In this document: positions 10,530 to 19,806 of the stretch, one piece after another | Numbering within the stretch: the stretch's first letter is position 1 | Layout of the letters: each line of letters opens with the position of its first letter | Assembly (NCBI RefSeq): GCF_900078315.1 | Contig: NZ_FKBS01000029.1 | Span: 321,758 to 385,757 of the forward strand | Source of the DNA: Bordetella ansorpii | GTDB lineage: Bacteria; Pseudomonadota; Gammaproteobacteria; Burkholderiales; Burkholderiaceae_B | Length of the DNA: 64,000 bases | Reading direction: 5' to 3' | Program-made: the position numbers and the translations under genes | The notes under the pieces: generated by a model | Seen by the model: only the letters and a program-made list of their open reading frames with translations | Told to the model about the DNA's origin: nothing | Databases searched by the model: none

Positions 10530-11108
10530 TCAGCCGAAGTTCTTGGCCGCGAATTCCCAGTTCACCAGCGCCCAGAAGTTTTCCAGGTACTTGGGACGGG
10601 CGTTGCGATAGTCGATGTAGTAGGCGTGTTCCCACACATCACAGGTCAGCAGCGGCACGTCGGCGGTGGTCAGGGGGGTGGCGGCGTTGCTGGTGTTGAC
10701 GATGTCCACCGAGCCGTCGGCCTTCTTCACCAGCCAGGTCCAGCCCGAACCGAAGTTGCCGGCGGCCGACTTGTTGAAGGCTTCCTTGAAGGCGTCGAAA
10801 CCGCCCCACTTGGCCTTGATGGCATCAGCCAGCGCGCCGGTGGGCTCGCCGCCGCCCTTGGGCGACAGGCTGTTCCAGTAGAAGGTGTGGTTCCAGATCT
10901 GGGCTGCGTTGTTGAACACGCCGCCCGAGGACTTCTTGACGATGTCTTCCAGCGAGGCGTTTTCGAACTCGGTGCCCGGGATCAGGTTGTTCAGGTTGGT
11001 GACATACGTCTGGTGGTGCTTGCCGTAGTGGAACTCCAGCGTCTCTTTCGAGATGTGGGGAGCCAGGGCGTCCATTTCGTAAGGCAGGGGGGGAAGAGTA
11101 TGTGCCAT
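10530..11108 (-). CDS. sodB: Superoxide dismutase, Fe type
   Basis: A 192-residue cytoplasmic enzyme that dismutates superoxide to peroxide and oxygen. The four metal ligands are visible: His in EFHYGKHH, His in QIWNHTFYW, and Asp and His in the signature [11 protein letters not shown]. The glutamine in NNAAQIWNH is the position typical of iron rather than manganese enzymes. Length matches SodB. It is transcribed alone, with its own terminator; the intergenic region to xseA is about 150 bases. Confidence 0.95.
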   Translation of the reverse strand: MAHTLPPLPYEMDALAPHISKETLEFHYGKHHQTYVTNLNNLIPGTEFENASLEDIVKKSSGGVFNNAAQIWNHTFYWNSLSPKGGGEPTGALADAIKAKWGGFDAFKEAFNKSAAGNFGSGWTWLVKKADGSVDIVNTSNAATPLTTADVPLLTCDVWEHAYYIDYRNARPKYLENFWALVNWEFAAKNFG

Positions 11109-11262
11109 GTGTCGGTTCCTTCTTGGTTGGGTCTACGCGATCAAGCCCGATCATTGTATCGGCTGTCGGGGGGCCAACCGGCCTAACCCCGAGGCAACAT
11201 GGGGTTAAGAGACGCAACACGATACGCCCAGCACGGGCGTGTTGCGACTCATTCGTTTTCGC

Positions 11263-12603
11263 TCAGTCTTCCTGCTTGCGAACTTGCGTGACATCGACCG
11301 TGGCGCCGCCCTGTGCGAGGCTCAGGTCGAGCCGCTGGCCGGGGGCCAGTTGCGCCGCGTCGCGCACGATGGCGCCGTCGGCGTCGCGCACGATGGCATA
11401 GCCGCGCGCCAGGGTGTGCTGCGGATCGAAGGCGCGCAACTGCGCGGCGGTGCTTTGCAGCGCCGCGCGGCGGGCGGCCAGCAGGCGCGCGTGGGCACGG
11501 CGCAGTTGCTCGGCCAGCGCTCGTACCCCCTGCTGCGCCGGCGCGATGCGCGGGGCCCGGTGGGCCAGGCGCTGTGTCAGCAGTTCGAGGCGCGCGTTGC
11601 GCCGGGCCTGCGGCGCGCGCCAGGCGGCCAGCAGGCGGTGACGCAGCGACGCCAGGCGTTCACGCTGGTGCGCCAGGCGCTGGGCCGGCGACACCATGGC
11701 GGCCGCGGCGCGGTCCAGCCGCTGCGCGGCCTGGTCCAGGGCGCGGCGCTGCGCACGCACCAGTGCCTGGGCCTCCTGCCGCACGGCGCGCAGCAGGTCG
11801 GCGCGCGGCACGCAGGCCAGTTCGGCCGCCGCGGTGGGCGTGGGCGCCCGCACGTCGGCCACGAAATCCACGATAGTGAAGTCGGTCTCGTGCCCCACCC
11901 CGCTGATCACGGGGATCCCGCTGGCGGCCACCTGGCGGGCCAGCGTTTCATCGTTGAAACTCCAGAGGTCTTCGATGCTGCCTCCGCCGCGCACCAGCAG
12001 CAGCGTGTCGACCTCGGCGCGGGCATTGGCGCGGGCCACCTGCGCGGCCAGGCGCGGCGCGGCATCGGCGCCCTGCACCGGCGCGGGATAGATGATGACA
12101 GGCACTTGCGGCGCGCGGCGCGCCAGGGCGGACAGCACGTCGCGCAGGGCGGCCGCATGCAGCGAGGTGATCACGCCGATGGCGCGCGGCAGGCGGACGG
12201 GCTCGCGCTTGCGCTCGGCGTCGAACAAGCCCTCTTCGGCCAGTTGCGCCTTCAGCCGCAGGAAGGTTTCGTACAGGTTGCCGACACCGGCGCGGCGCAT
12301 GCCATCGGCCTGCAGCTGGAAGTCGCCACGGGCCTCGTACAGCGACACGCGCGCCCGTACCTCGACCTGATCGCCGGGCCTGGGCACGAAACCGACCAGG
12401 CTGGCGCGGCTGCGAAACATGACGGCGCGCACGGCGGCGCGGCTGTCCTTCAGGGTGAAATACCAGTGGCCGGAAGCGGCCTGCGTGAAGTTGGAGACCT
12501 CGCCGCGCACCCAGACGGCCGGCACGCTGCGCTCCAGCAACTGGCCCACGGCCTGGTTCAACTGGGCAACTGTAAGAATATCCCGCGCGAATACGTCGTT
12601 CAT
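11263..12603 (-). CDS. xseA: Exodeoxyribonuclease VII large subunit
   Basis: A 446-residue large subunit of the single-strand-specific exonuclease VII. The N-terminal OB fold (VWVRGEVSNFTQAASGHWYF) is followed by the catalytic core with RGGGSIEDLWSFNDE and GVGHETDFTIVDFVADVRAPTPTAAAEL. A long arginine/alanine-rich coiled coil follows, which binds XseB copies, and then the DPQHTLARGYAIV tail. The ATG at 12603 has GGAG eight bases upstream and gives the MNDVFARDILTVAQLN start seen in relatives; 12624 is an alternative. xseB is not adjacent. Confidence 0.95.
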   Translation of the reverse strand: MNDVFARDILTVAQLNQAVGQLLERSVPAVWVRGEVSNFTQAASGHWYFTLKDSRAAVRAVMFRSRASLVGFVPRPGDQVEVRARVSLYEARGDFQLQADGMRRAGVGNLYETFLRLKAQLAEEGLFDAERKREPVRLPRAIGVITSLHAAALRDVLSALARRAPQVPVIIYPAPVQGADAAPRLAAQVARANARAEVDTLLLVRGGGSIEDLWSFNDETLARQVAASGIPVISGVGHETDFTIVDFVADVRAPTPTAAAELACVPRADLLRAVRQEAQALVRAQRRALDQAAQRLDRAAAAMVSPAQRLAHQRERLASLRHRLLAAWRAPQARRNARLELLTQRLAHRAPRIAPAQQGVRALAEQLRRAHARLLAARRAALQSTAAQLRAFDPQHTLARGYAIVRDADGAIVRDAAQLAPGQRLDLSLAQGGATVDVTQVRKQED

Positions 12604-12840
12604 GACGGAAACTCCAGTTGTCATGAGGCTTTCCGAGGCATATATGTCCACAGGCCGCATGAAGCGGGGCTGAATGATACAGCAAAGCCAAGCGCATGCA
12701 AGCGCGCCCCGCAAAACCAATGAATTCCATATAAGTCTATGATTTATATGGACAAACACTAGACACACAATTGACCGTTCTTTGACCGATCAACCGGAAA
12801 ACCAATGCAGGACGGGGTTTCCGCCATGTTCTGCACAGGA

Positions 12841-12863
12841 TTATCCACAGATTCTGTGGACAA
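12841..12863. promoter_or_regulatory. Inverted pair of DnaA-box-like 9-mers
   Basis: TTATCCACA at 12841-12849 is an exact match to the consensus DnaA box. TGTGGACAA at 12855-12863 is its inverted near-copy (TTGTCCACA). They are separated by five bases and sit in the divergent intergenic region between xseA and exbB. No dnaA, dnaN or AT-rich unwinding region is near, so this is not called an origin. Binding is unproven. Confidence 0.45.
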
Positions 12864-12953
12864 CTCGGCCGGCTTGTCACGACCGGATTGCGCCGTTACA
12901 GTTTCGCCCTGAAGCGGCGGCCCACACGCCCCGCCCCTCCCGGAGCCCTCCTT

Positions 12954-13583
12954 TTGCTAGCCATCATCCAAGCCGCAGGCTGGCCGATCTGGCCCCTGCT
13001 GGCCACGTCGGTCCTGGGCCTGGCCCTCATCGTCGAACGCCTGCTGTCGTTGCGCCGCAGCCTGGTGCTGCCCCGCGGCCTGAACGAGCAGGTCGCCGAG
13101 ATGCTGCGCACTCGCCAGGACACGCCCGAAGCCCTGACACGCCTGGAGCGCAATTCGCCGCAGGGCCGCGTGCTGGCGGAAGTGCTGCGCCAGCGTCATC
13201 TGCCGCGTCCCGAACTGCGCGCCGCGGTGGAGGACGCCGGCCGCGCCGTGGCGCACGACCTGAACCGCTACCTTCCCGCCATCGGCACCATCGCCATGGT
13301 GGCGCCGCTGATGGGCCTGTTCGGCACGGTCGTCGGCATGATCGAGATCTTCGGCGCCTATTCGCCGACCAGCAGCGACCCGGCGCAACTGGCGCACGGC
13401 ATTTCGGTCGCCCTGTACAACACCGGTTTCGGCATCCTGATCGCCATCCCGGCCATGATCGCCCACCGCGCCCTGCGCGCCCGGGTCGACGGCTACCTGG
13501 CCGCCATGGAACTGATGGCCGGCCGCCTGGCGCGCCACGTCGCCACGGAACCGCCGGCCCGCGCCGCGGAGGCCCGCGCATGA
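12954..13583 (+). CDS. exbB: MotA/TolQ/ExbB proton channel family protein
   Basis: A 209-residue inner-membrane protein of the ExbB/TolQ type that, with the ExbD protein encoded next, should couple proton flow to work at the outer membrane. Visible are a first membrane segment (IWPLLATSVLGLALIVE), a cytoplasmic loop, and two C-terminal helices with the conserved IGTIAMVAPLMGLFGTVVGM and ALYNTGFGILIAIPAM. The start is a TTG at 12954 with GGAG eight bases before it; no ATG is available, and the longer TTG at 12888 lacks a good site. No TonB is adjacent. Confidence 0.85.
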   Translation: MLAIIQAAGWPIWPLLATSVLGLALIVERLLSLRRSLVLPRGLNEQVAEMLRTRQDTPEALTRLERNSPQGRVLAEVLRQRHLPRPELRAAVEDAGRAVAHDLNRYLPAIGTIAMVAPLMGLFGTVVGMIEIFGAYSPTSSDPAQLAHGISVALYNTGFGILIAIPAMIAHRALRARVDGYLAAMELMAGRLARHVATEPPARAAEARA

Positions 13584-13996
13584 ACTTCCGAGGCGGCCGG
13601 GATTCGGGGCGTGACGAGCTGGACATCAACCTGATCCCGCTCATCGACGTGCTGCTGGTGATGCTGATCTTCCTGGCGGCCACCACCACGTTCGCGCACT
13701 ACACCCAGCTCAAGATCACGCTGCCGCAGGCCGCGGCCGGCCAAGAGGCGCCCCCCGCCCTCGAGGTCGCCATCAGCCAGGATGGCCATTACGCGCTGAA
13801 CGGCGTGCTGATGGACGCGTCCACCCCGGCCGGCATCGCCGCCGCGCTGGCACAGGCCGCGCAGGGCAAGCCCGAGGCCGTTCTGGTCATCAATGCCGAC
13901 GCCCAGGCCACGCATCAATCCGTGGTCAACGTCATGGAAGCGGCGCGCCAGGCCGGCATCGGACGCGTCAACTTCGCCGCCCAGACCGCGCGGTGA
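13580..13996 (+). CDS. exbD: ExbD/TolR family biopolymer transport protein
   Basis: A 138-residue protein with a short cytoplasmic N-terminus, one membrane helix containing the essential aspartate ([17 protein letters not shown]), and a periplasmic domain. It partners ExbB in the proton-driven motor. The start overlaps the exbB stop by 4 bases (ATGA) and its own stop overlaps the lpxK start by 4 bases, so the three genes form a tightly coupled operon. Whether it serves TonB or Tol cannot be said from the sequence. Confidence 0.9.
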   Translation: MNFRGGRDSGRDELDINLIPLIDVLLVMLIFLAATTTFAHYTQLKITLPQAAAGQEAPPALEVAISQDGHYALNGVLMDASTPAGIAAALAQAAQGKPEAVLVINADAQATHQSVVNVMEAARQAGIGRVNFAAQTAR

Positions 13997-15048
13997 GCAC
14001 CTCTTCCTTCCTGCTGGCCTTCCTGCACAGGCAGTGGCGCCACGGCGGCTGGCTGTCCACGCTGCTGACCCCGCTTTCGGCCCTCACGGCCCGCGCCGTG
14101 CGCCGCAAGCGGGACGATTACCGCAACGGCCGCCGCCGGGCCTGGCGCGCGCCGGTGCCCGTGGTGGTCGTAGGCAACCTGTACGTCGGCGGCACCGGCA
14201 AGACGCCGGTGGTGATCGCCGCCGTCGAGGGATTGCGCGCCCAGGGCTGGACGCCCGGCGTGGTCAGCCGCGGCTACGGCATCGAACTGGGCGCCGCGCC
14301 GCGCGTTGGCCAGGGCGCCTTGTCGCCCCGTGAATTCGGTGACGAACCCGCCCTGATCGCCCGAGCCTCGAACGCGCCTGTCGCCGTGCATCCCAAGCGT
14401 GTGCTGGCCGCGCAGGCCCTGCTGCAGGCCCACCCCGAGGTCGACGTGATCGTCTCCGACGACGGCCTGCAGCACCTGCAACTGGCCCGCGACATAGAGA
14501 TCGTGGTGCAGGACGAACGCGGCACGGGCAACGGCCGGCTGCTGCCCGCCGGCCCCCTGCGCGAGCCCGCCTCGCGGCTGGGCGAGGTCGATGCGGTCAT
14601 CACCAACGCGGCGTTCGCCGGTGACGCGCCCGCCGGCGCCGCGGCCGCGCCGCGCCATTTCCACATGCGCCTGGCCCCGGCCGGCGCCTGGCGGCTGGCC
14701 GACGGCCAACGGCAGCCGCTGGCGTGGTTCGCGCAGCCGCCGCAGGCCGGCCACGTCGCCGCGGCGGCGGGCATCGGCAACCCGCAACGCTTCTTCCAGA
14801 CCCTGCGCGACGCGGGCATCGACCCCGCCGCCGAACTGCCCCTGCCCGACCACTACGACTACGCCCGTTCGCCCTTCGGCGACCTGCCGGGCGACCACAT
14901 CCTGGTCACCGCCAAGGATGCCGTCAAATGCGCGGCGCTGGACGAACCCCGCCTGTGGGAAGTGCGGGTCGCCGCGCAGTTCTCGGGCGACTTCGCCGGC
15001 TGGCTGTCCGACGCCCTGATCGCCGTGCCGCGCCCGGCCCGGTCCTGA
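13993..15048 (+). CDS. lpxK: Tetraacyldisaccharide 4'-kinase
   Basis: A 351-residue membrane-associated kinase that phosphorylates the 4' position of the lipid A disaccharide, forming lipid IVA. The P-loop is in [18 protein letters not shown] near residues 56-73; other family stretches are [29 protein letters not shown] and [14 protein letters not shown]. The GTG start at 13993 overlaps the exbD stop by 4 bases. In related betaproteobacteria lpxK likewise follows exbD and precedes a Trm112 gene and kdsB. Confidence 0.95.
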   Translation: MSTSSFLLAFLHRQWRHGGWLSTLLTPLSALTARAVRRKRDDYRNGRRRAWRAPVPVVVVGNLYVGGTGKTPVVIAAVEGLRAQGWTPGVVSRGYGIELGAAPRVGQGALSPREFGDEPALIARASNAPVAVHPKRVLAAQALLQAHPEVDVIVSDDGLQHLQLARDIEIVVQDERGTGNGRLLPAGPLREPASRLGEVDAVITNAAFAGDAPAGAAAAPRHFHMRLAPAGAWRLADGQRQPLAWFAQPPQAGHVAAAAGIGNPQRFFQTLRDAGIDPAAELPLPDHYDYARSPFGDLPGDHILVTAKDAVKCAALDEPRLWEVRVAAQFSGDFAGWLSDALIAVPRPARS

Positions 15049-15193
15049 GTCCACGGCGCGGCACGCTCCGCCGCAGGCGCGCATGTGGCCCCCACCAGAC
15101 CGCCAGCGCCAGGCATCTCCACGGAGGTTCCCCCGAGGAGGGTGCGACACTGGGGCCATCGCCGGGCACCGCGTTCTGTTCTAGAATCGCGGC

Positions 15194-15379
15194 ATGGAAT
15201 CCCGCCTGCTCGACATCCTCGTGTGCCCGCTGTGCAAAGGCCGGCTCGACTACGACCGCCCGCACGCCGAACTGATCTGCAAGGCCGACCGCCTTGCCTT
15301 CCCCGTGCGCGACGGCATTCCCGTCATGCTCGAATCCGAGGCGCGCGACCTCGATCCCGCCCAGACCACCGCCAGCTGA
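15194..15379 (+). CDS. Trm112 family protein (YcaR-like)
   Basis: A 61-residue protein with the family pattern [20 protein letters not shown], carrying a CPLC knuckle, and [12 protein letters not shown] at the end. Only one of the two usual cysteine pairs is present, as is common in proteobacterial members. It lies between lpxK and kdsB with a 3-base gap to kdsB, the standard location. Its molecular role in bacteria is not settled; eukaryotic Trm112 activates methyltransferases. About 145 bases between it and lpxK hold nothing recognised. Confidence 0.9.
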   Translation: MESRLLDILVCPLCKGRLDYDRPHAELICKADRLAFPVRDGIPVMLESEARDLDPAQTTAS

Positions 15380-15382
15380 GCC

Positions 15383-16150
15383 ATGAGCTTTCTGGTCCTG
15401 ATTCCCGCGCGCGCCGCGTCCACCCGCCTGCCCGACAAGCCGCTCGCCGACATCGCCGGCAAGCCCATGGTGGTGCGCGTGGCCGAACGGGCCAGGCTGT
15501 CCGGCGCCAGCGCCGTGCACGTTGCCACCGATGACGCCCGCGTGCTCCAGGCCGCCGGGTCGCACGGCTATTGCGCCCTGCTGACGCGCGCCGACCACGC
15601 CACGGGCACCGACCGCCTGTCCGAAGCCGTGCAGCAACTCGGTCTGCCCGACGATGCCGTCGTGGTCAACGTGCAGGGCGACGAGCCGCTGATCGAACCC
15701 GAGCTCATCGATGCCGTGGCCGCCAAGCTGCTGGCCGCGCCCGACGCCGACATCGCCACCTGCGCCTGCCCGCTGGCCGACGCCGACGCGCTGTTCAACC
15801 CCAATGTGGTCAAGGTCGTCTGCGCCGCCGACGACCGGGCCCTGTATTTCTCGCGTGCGCCCATTCCCTGGGCGCGCGACGCGCTGGCCGGCGGCGAGCG
15901 CGTGCTGGCCCCAGGCCTGCCCGCATGGCACCACATCGGCCTGTACGCCTACCGGGTGTCGTTCCTGCGGCGTTTTCCCACGCTGCCGCAAGGCGTGCTC
16001 GAACGCTTCGAATCGCTCGAGCAACTGCGCGCGCTCGAGCACGGCCACCGCATTGTCGTGCATCGCGCCAGCCAGCCGCCAGCGGCCGGCGTGGACACGC
16101 CCGCCGACCTCGAACGCGTGCGGGCGTGGTTCGCAGATAATCGGTTATAA
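15383..16150 (+). CDS. kdsB: 3-deoxy-manno-octulosonate cytidylyltransferase
   Basis: A 255-residue enzyme that activates KDO with CTP to CMP-KDO, needed for the inner LPS core. Motifs: nucleotide-binding [19 protein letters not shown] at the N-terminus, [17 protein letters not shown] around residue 95, [12 protein letters not shown], and [17 protein letters not shown]. Length matches E. coli KdsB (248). It follows the Trm112 gene at 3 bases and completes the LPS run begun by lpxK. Confidence 0.95.
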   Translation: MSFLVLIPARAASTRLPDKPLADIAGKPMVVRVAERARLSGASAVHVATDDARVLQAAGSHGYCALLTRADHATGTDRLSEAVQQLGLPDDAVVVNVQGDEPLIEPELIDAVAAKLLAAPDADIATCACPLADADALFNPNVVKVVCAADDRALYFSRAPIPWARDALAGGERVLAPGLPAWHHIGLYAYRVSFLRRFPTLPQGVLERFESLEQLRALEHGHRIVVHRASQPPAAGVDTPADLERVRAWFADNRL

Positions 16151-16197
16151 GAGGTCTTTTCCTCGCGCCCGGCAGGACATGCTGCATTGCGGCATAA

Positions 16198-16896
<699 letters not shown>

Positions 16897-16978
16897 CGAC
16901 GACACGGGCCGCGCGCGCCAGCCGCCCGCGGCCCGGGCACCCCCTGAATCCCCAAGCCGCGAGAGCGGGAGAGTAGAC

Positions 16979-17737
16979 ATGGAAATCGCGAACAAGGTAT
17001 TTATCGTGACCGGCGGCGCGTCGGGCCTGGGCGCGGGCACCGCGCGCATGCTGACCGAGCACGGCGCCAAGGTTGTCATCGCCGATCTGCAGGACGAGCC
17101 CGGCCAGGCGCTGGCCAAGGAACTCGGCCAGCGCTACGTGCACTGCGACGTCACGCAAGAGGCCGACGGCCAGCGCGTGGTGGCTGAAGCCAAGTCGTTG
17201 GGCGCGCTGTTCGGCCTGGTGAATTGCGCCGGTGTCGCCCCGGCCGCCAAGATCGTGGGCAAGAACGGCGCGCACGCGCTGGACCTGTTCCAGAAGGTCG
17301 TCACGATCAACCTGATCGGCAGCTTCAACATGATGCGCCTGGCCGCCGAAGCCATGAGCGCCAACGAGCCCGAGCCCACCGGCGAGCGCGGCGTGCTGAT
17401 CAACACGGCTTCGGTGGCCGCGTACGACGGCCAGATCGGCCAGGCCGCCTACGCGGCGTCCAAGGCGGGCGTGGTCGGCATGACGCTGCCCATCGCGCGC
17501 GACCTGTCCAAGGTCGGCATCCGCTGCATGACCATTGCCCCGGGTATCTTCGGCACCCCCATGATCTTCGGCATGCCGCAGGAAGTGCAGGATTCGCTGG
17601 CCGCCAGCATCCCCTTCCCCGCCCGCCTGGGCCGCCCCGAGGACTACGCCAAGCTGGTCCACAGCATCGTCACCAACGAGATGCTCAACGGCGAAACGAT
17701 CCGCCTGGACGGCGCGATCCGCATGCCGCCGAAGTAA
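16979..17737 (+). CDS. Short-chain dehydrogenase, 3-hydroxyacyl-CoA dehydrogenase type
   Basis: A 252-residue NAD(P)-dependent SDR. The cofactor motif is TGGASGLGAG at residues 11-20; the catalytic Tyr/Lys pair is in AYAASKAGVVG and the serine in LINTASVAA. Strand-end CDVT suits NAD binding. The sequence VNCAGVAPAAKI...LDLFQKVVTINLIGSFNM and APGIFGTPM is like type 2 (HSD17B10-like) 3-hydroxyacyl-CoA dehydrogenases, which act in fatty-acid or isoleucine breakdown. It follows adk by 82 bases and has the same orientation as murJ. Substrate not proven. Confidence 0.85.
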   Translation: MEIANKVFIVTGGASGLGAGTARMLTEHGAKVVIADLQDEPGQALAKELGQRYVHCDVTQEADGQRVVAEAKSLGALFGLVNCAGVAPAAKIVGKNGAHALDLFQKVVTINLIGSFNMMRLAAEAMSANEPEPTGERGVLINTASVAAYDGQIGQAAYAASKAGVVGMTLPIARDLSKVGIRCMTIAPGIFGTPMIFGMPQEVQDSLAASIPFPARLGRPEDYAKLVHSIVTNEMLNGETIRLDGAIRMPPK

Positions 17738-17791
17738 GCACACCGCTCCAGGCGTGGCGGCGCTCGCCGCCGCGTCTTCCAAGAATTCCAC

Positions 17792-19348
17792 ATGGCATTG
17801 TTCCGATCGGCCGCCACCATCAGCGGCTTCACGCTGCTGTCGCGCATCACCGGCCTGGTCCGGGACATCCTGGTCGCGCGCGCGTTCGGCGCCGGTCCCC
17901 TGACGGACGCGTTCTGGATCGCGTTCCGCATTCCCAATCTGCTGCGCCGGCTGTTCGCCGAGGGCGCTTTCGCGCAGGCGTTCGTGCCCATCCTGGGCGC
18001 CGTGCGCAACGACCGCGGCGAAGAGGAAGTCCGCCAGTTGCTCGACCGCGTGGCCGTCCTGCTGACCGTCGTGCTGATGCTGCTGACCGTGATCGGCATC
18101 CTCGCCGCCCCGGTCATCGTCACCCTGATGGCCAGCGGCCTAAAAGACAGCGGCGGCGAGTTCGACAGCGCGGTGACGATGACGCGGATCATGTTCCCGT
18201 ACATCGTCTGCATGTCGCTGATCGCCTTCGCATCCGGCGTCCTGAACACTTGGCGCCGCTTCGCCGTGCCCGCCTTCACGCCGGTGCTGCTGAACCTGAG
18301 CATGATCGGCGCCTGCCTCTGGCTGTCGCCGCGCCTGGACACCCCGGTCTACGGCCTGGCCATCGGCGTCATGATCGGCGGCGTGGCGCAACTGGCAGTA
18401 CAGTGGATCGCCCTGATCCGCCTGGGCATGGCCCCACGCGCCTCGGCCAGCCCGCGCACCGCGTGGAGCGATCCCACGGTCAAGCGCGTCCTGAAGCAGA
18501 TGGCGCCCGCCACGCTGGGCGTGTCGGTGGCGCAGATTTCGCTACTGATCAACACCAACATCGCGACCTGGCTGACGCCCGGCAGTGTCACCTGGCTGTC
18601 GTTCGCCGACCGCCTGATGGAATTTCCCACGGCCTTGCTGGGCGTGGCCCTGGGCACCGTGCTGCTGCCCAGCCTGTCGGCGGCGCACGCGCGCGCCGAT
18701 CAGGCCGCCTACAGCGGCCTGCTGGACTGGGGCCTGCGCCTGGTGCTTCTGCTGGGCCTGCCGTCCAGCCTGGGCATGATGCTGCTGTCAGACGGGCTGG
18801 TGGCCACCCTGTTCCACTACGGCGCTTTCCAGGCGCACGACGTGCAGCAGACCCGCCTGGCGGTCGTGGCCTATTCCGTGGGCCTGATCGGCCTGCTGGC
18901 CGTGAAGATCCTGGCGCCCGGCTTCTATGCCCGGCAGGATATCCGCACCCCGGTCAAGATCGCCATCATGGTGCTGGTGCTGACCCAACTGATGAACGCA
19001 TTGCTGGTACCGGTCTTCGCCCATGCCGGATTGGCGCTGGCCATCGGCCTGGGCGCCTGCATCAACGCCGGTTCACTGCTGGCGGGCCTGCGCCGCCGCG
19101 GCGTCTACCACCCCGCGCCGGGCTGGGGCCGTTTCCTGCTGCGCCTGCTGCCCGCCCTGGCCGCCCTGGCCGCGGTGCTGCTCTATGCCGACGCCCACAT
19201 CGACTGGATCGCCATGCAAGCCCACTCGGGGTTGCGCGGCGCCTATCTGGCCGGCGTATTGGCGGCCTGCGGCGTCGCCTATTTCGGCGCCTTGTTCGTG
19301 TGCGGATTCCGTCCGCGCGACTTCGGCCGGCGCGCAGCCCAGCCCTGA
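17792..19348 (+). CDS. murJ: Lipid II flippase MurJ
   Basis: A 518-residue inner-membrane protein with about 14 hydrophobic segments, of the MOP/MVF superfamily, which flips lipid II for peptidoglycan synthesis. The N-terminal pattern SAATISGFTLLSRITGLVRD, then AFGAGPLTDAFWIAFRIPNLLRRLFAEGAFAQAFVPI, carries the conserved arginines of the central cavity. Intact and of usual length. It is the last gene that clearly belongs to the chromosome; DNA of different character begins directly after its stop. Confidence 0.95.
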   Translation: MALFRSAATISGFTLLSRITGLVRDILVARAFGAGPLTDAFWIAFRIPNLLRRLFAEGAFAQAFVPILGAVRNDRGEEEVRQLLDRVAVLLTVVLMLLTVIGILAAPVIVTLMASGLKDSGGEFDSAVTMTRIMFPYIVCMSLIAFASGVLNTWRRFAVPAFTPVLLNLSMIGACLWLSPRLDTPVYGLAIGVMIGGVAQLAVQWIALIRLGMAPRASASPRTAWSDPTVKRVLKQMAPATLGVSVAQISLLINTNIATWLTPGSVTWLSFADRLMEFPTALLGVALGTVLLPSLSAAHARADQAAYSGLLDWGLRLVLLLGLPSSLGMMLLSDGLVATLFHYGAFQAHDVQQTRLAVVAYSVGLIGLLAVKILAPGFYARQDIRTPVKIAIMVLVLTQLMNALLVPVFAHAGLALAIGLGACINAGSLLAGLRRRGVYHPAPGWGRFLLRLLPALAALAAVLLYADAHIDWIAMQAHSGLRGAYLAGVLAACGVAYFGALFVCGFRPRDFGRRAAQP

Positions 19349-19806
19349 ATCAAAAAAGGGCCGGTGTCAAGCGATGTTTGAAATCAGCATGATGGTCGGA
19401 AGTCTATACGGGGCGCGGGTTTCGCTCTATTCCTGGCCGCTTTACGGGCCTGCGGCGTTGTGGGCTAGGAGCCACATAAGAGCGTCGCGGTTGAAAGCCG
19501 GAGCGTGCTGCATCAAAGACGATTGCCAGCAGACCGCGGCCGAACTTCACCATCATAGTTCAAGCGGTCGCCGCCCTCCCGAACGAAGAACGCGCAGCCT
19601 TGGGCTGCGTGAGGGATGGCCGCCTGCGGAAGCCGTCATCATCAGCTTGGTTTTAACGGCGCGGCCTTGCCCGCGTATCCCTTCCTCAATTAACGCCCGC
19701 CCCGCTATGACGGCTTCGAGCATGTGCGGGAACCGCGTCGCCGCATCGCACACTGCATGGATTAGATGGTGTAATTGATTGAAAAATTGTCAACCTAGGG
19801 GGCTAC
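19349..19806. other. Junction region between chromosome and conjugative element, with a decayed gene fragment
   Basis: About 458 bases without an intact gene between murJ and the SIR2 gene. The first 300 bases show no recognised ORF, tRNA or IS end. The last third holds the DUF2274-like relic described separately. The element end (att site) must lie in here if murJ is backbone and the trb region is mobile, but without the other end I cannot mark the direct repeat. GC content falls towards the SIR2 gene. Confidence 0.5.
19680..19753 (-). pseudogene. Relic of a DUF2274-type gene (C-terminal part)
   Basis: On the minus strand the codons read CDAATRFPHMLEAVIAGRA, which parallels VDATTLIPHMLEAFMAGDR at the end of the intact DUF2274 gene at 22758-22976. 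At base level about three quarters of 48 aligned positions agree (19708-19755 against 22795-22842) by eye. Upstream of this stretch the likeness is lost. It has the same orientation as the intact copy, so the SIR2-HerA pair lies between two versions of the same 3' end. Confidence 0.6.

Noticed and set aside
12841-12863. Replication origin at the DnaA-box pair
   Set aside because: Only two boxes, no AT-rich unwinding region and no dnaA/dnaN/parAB nearby.
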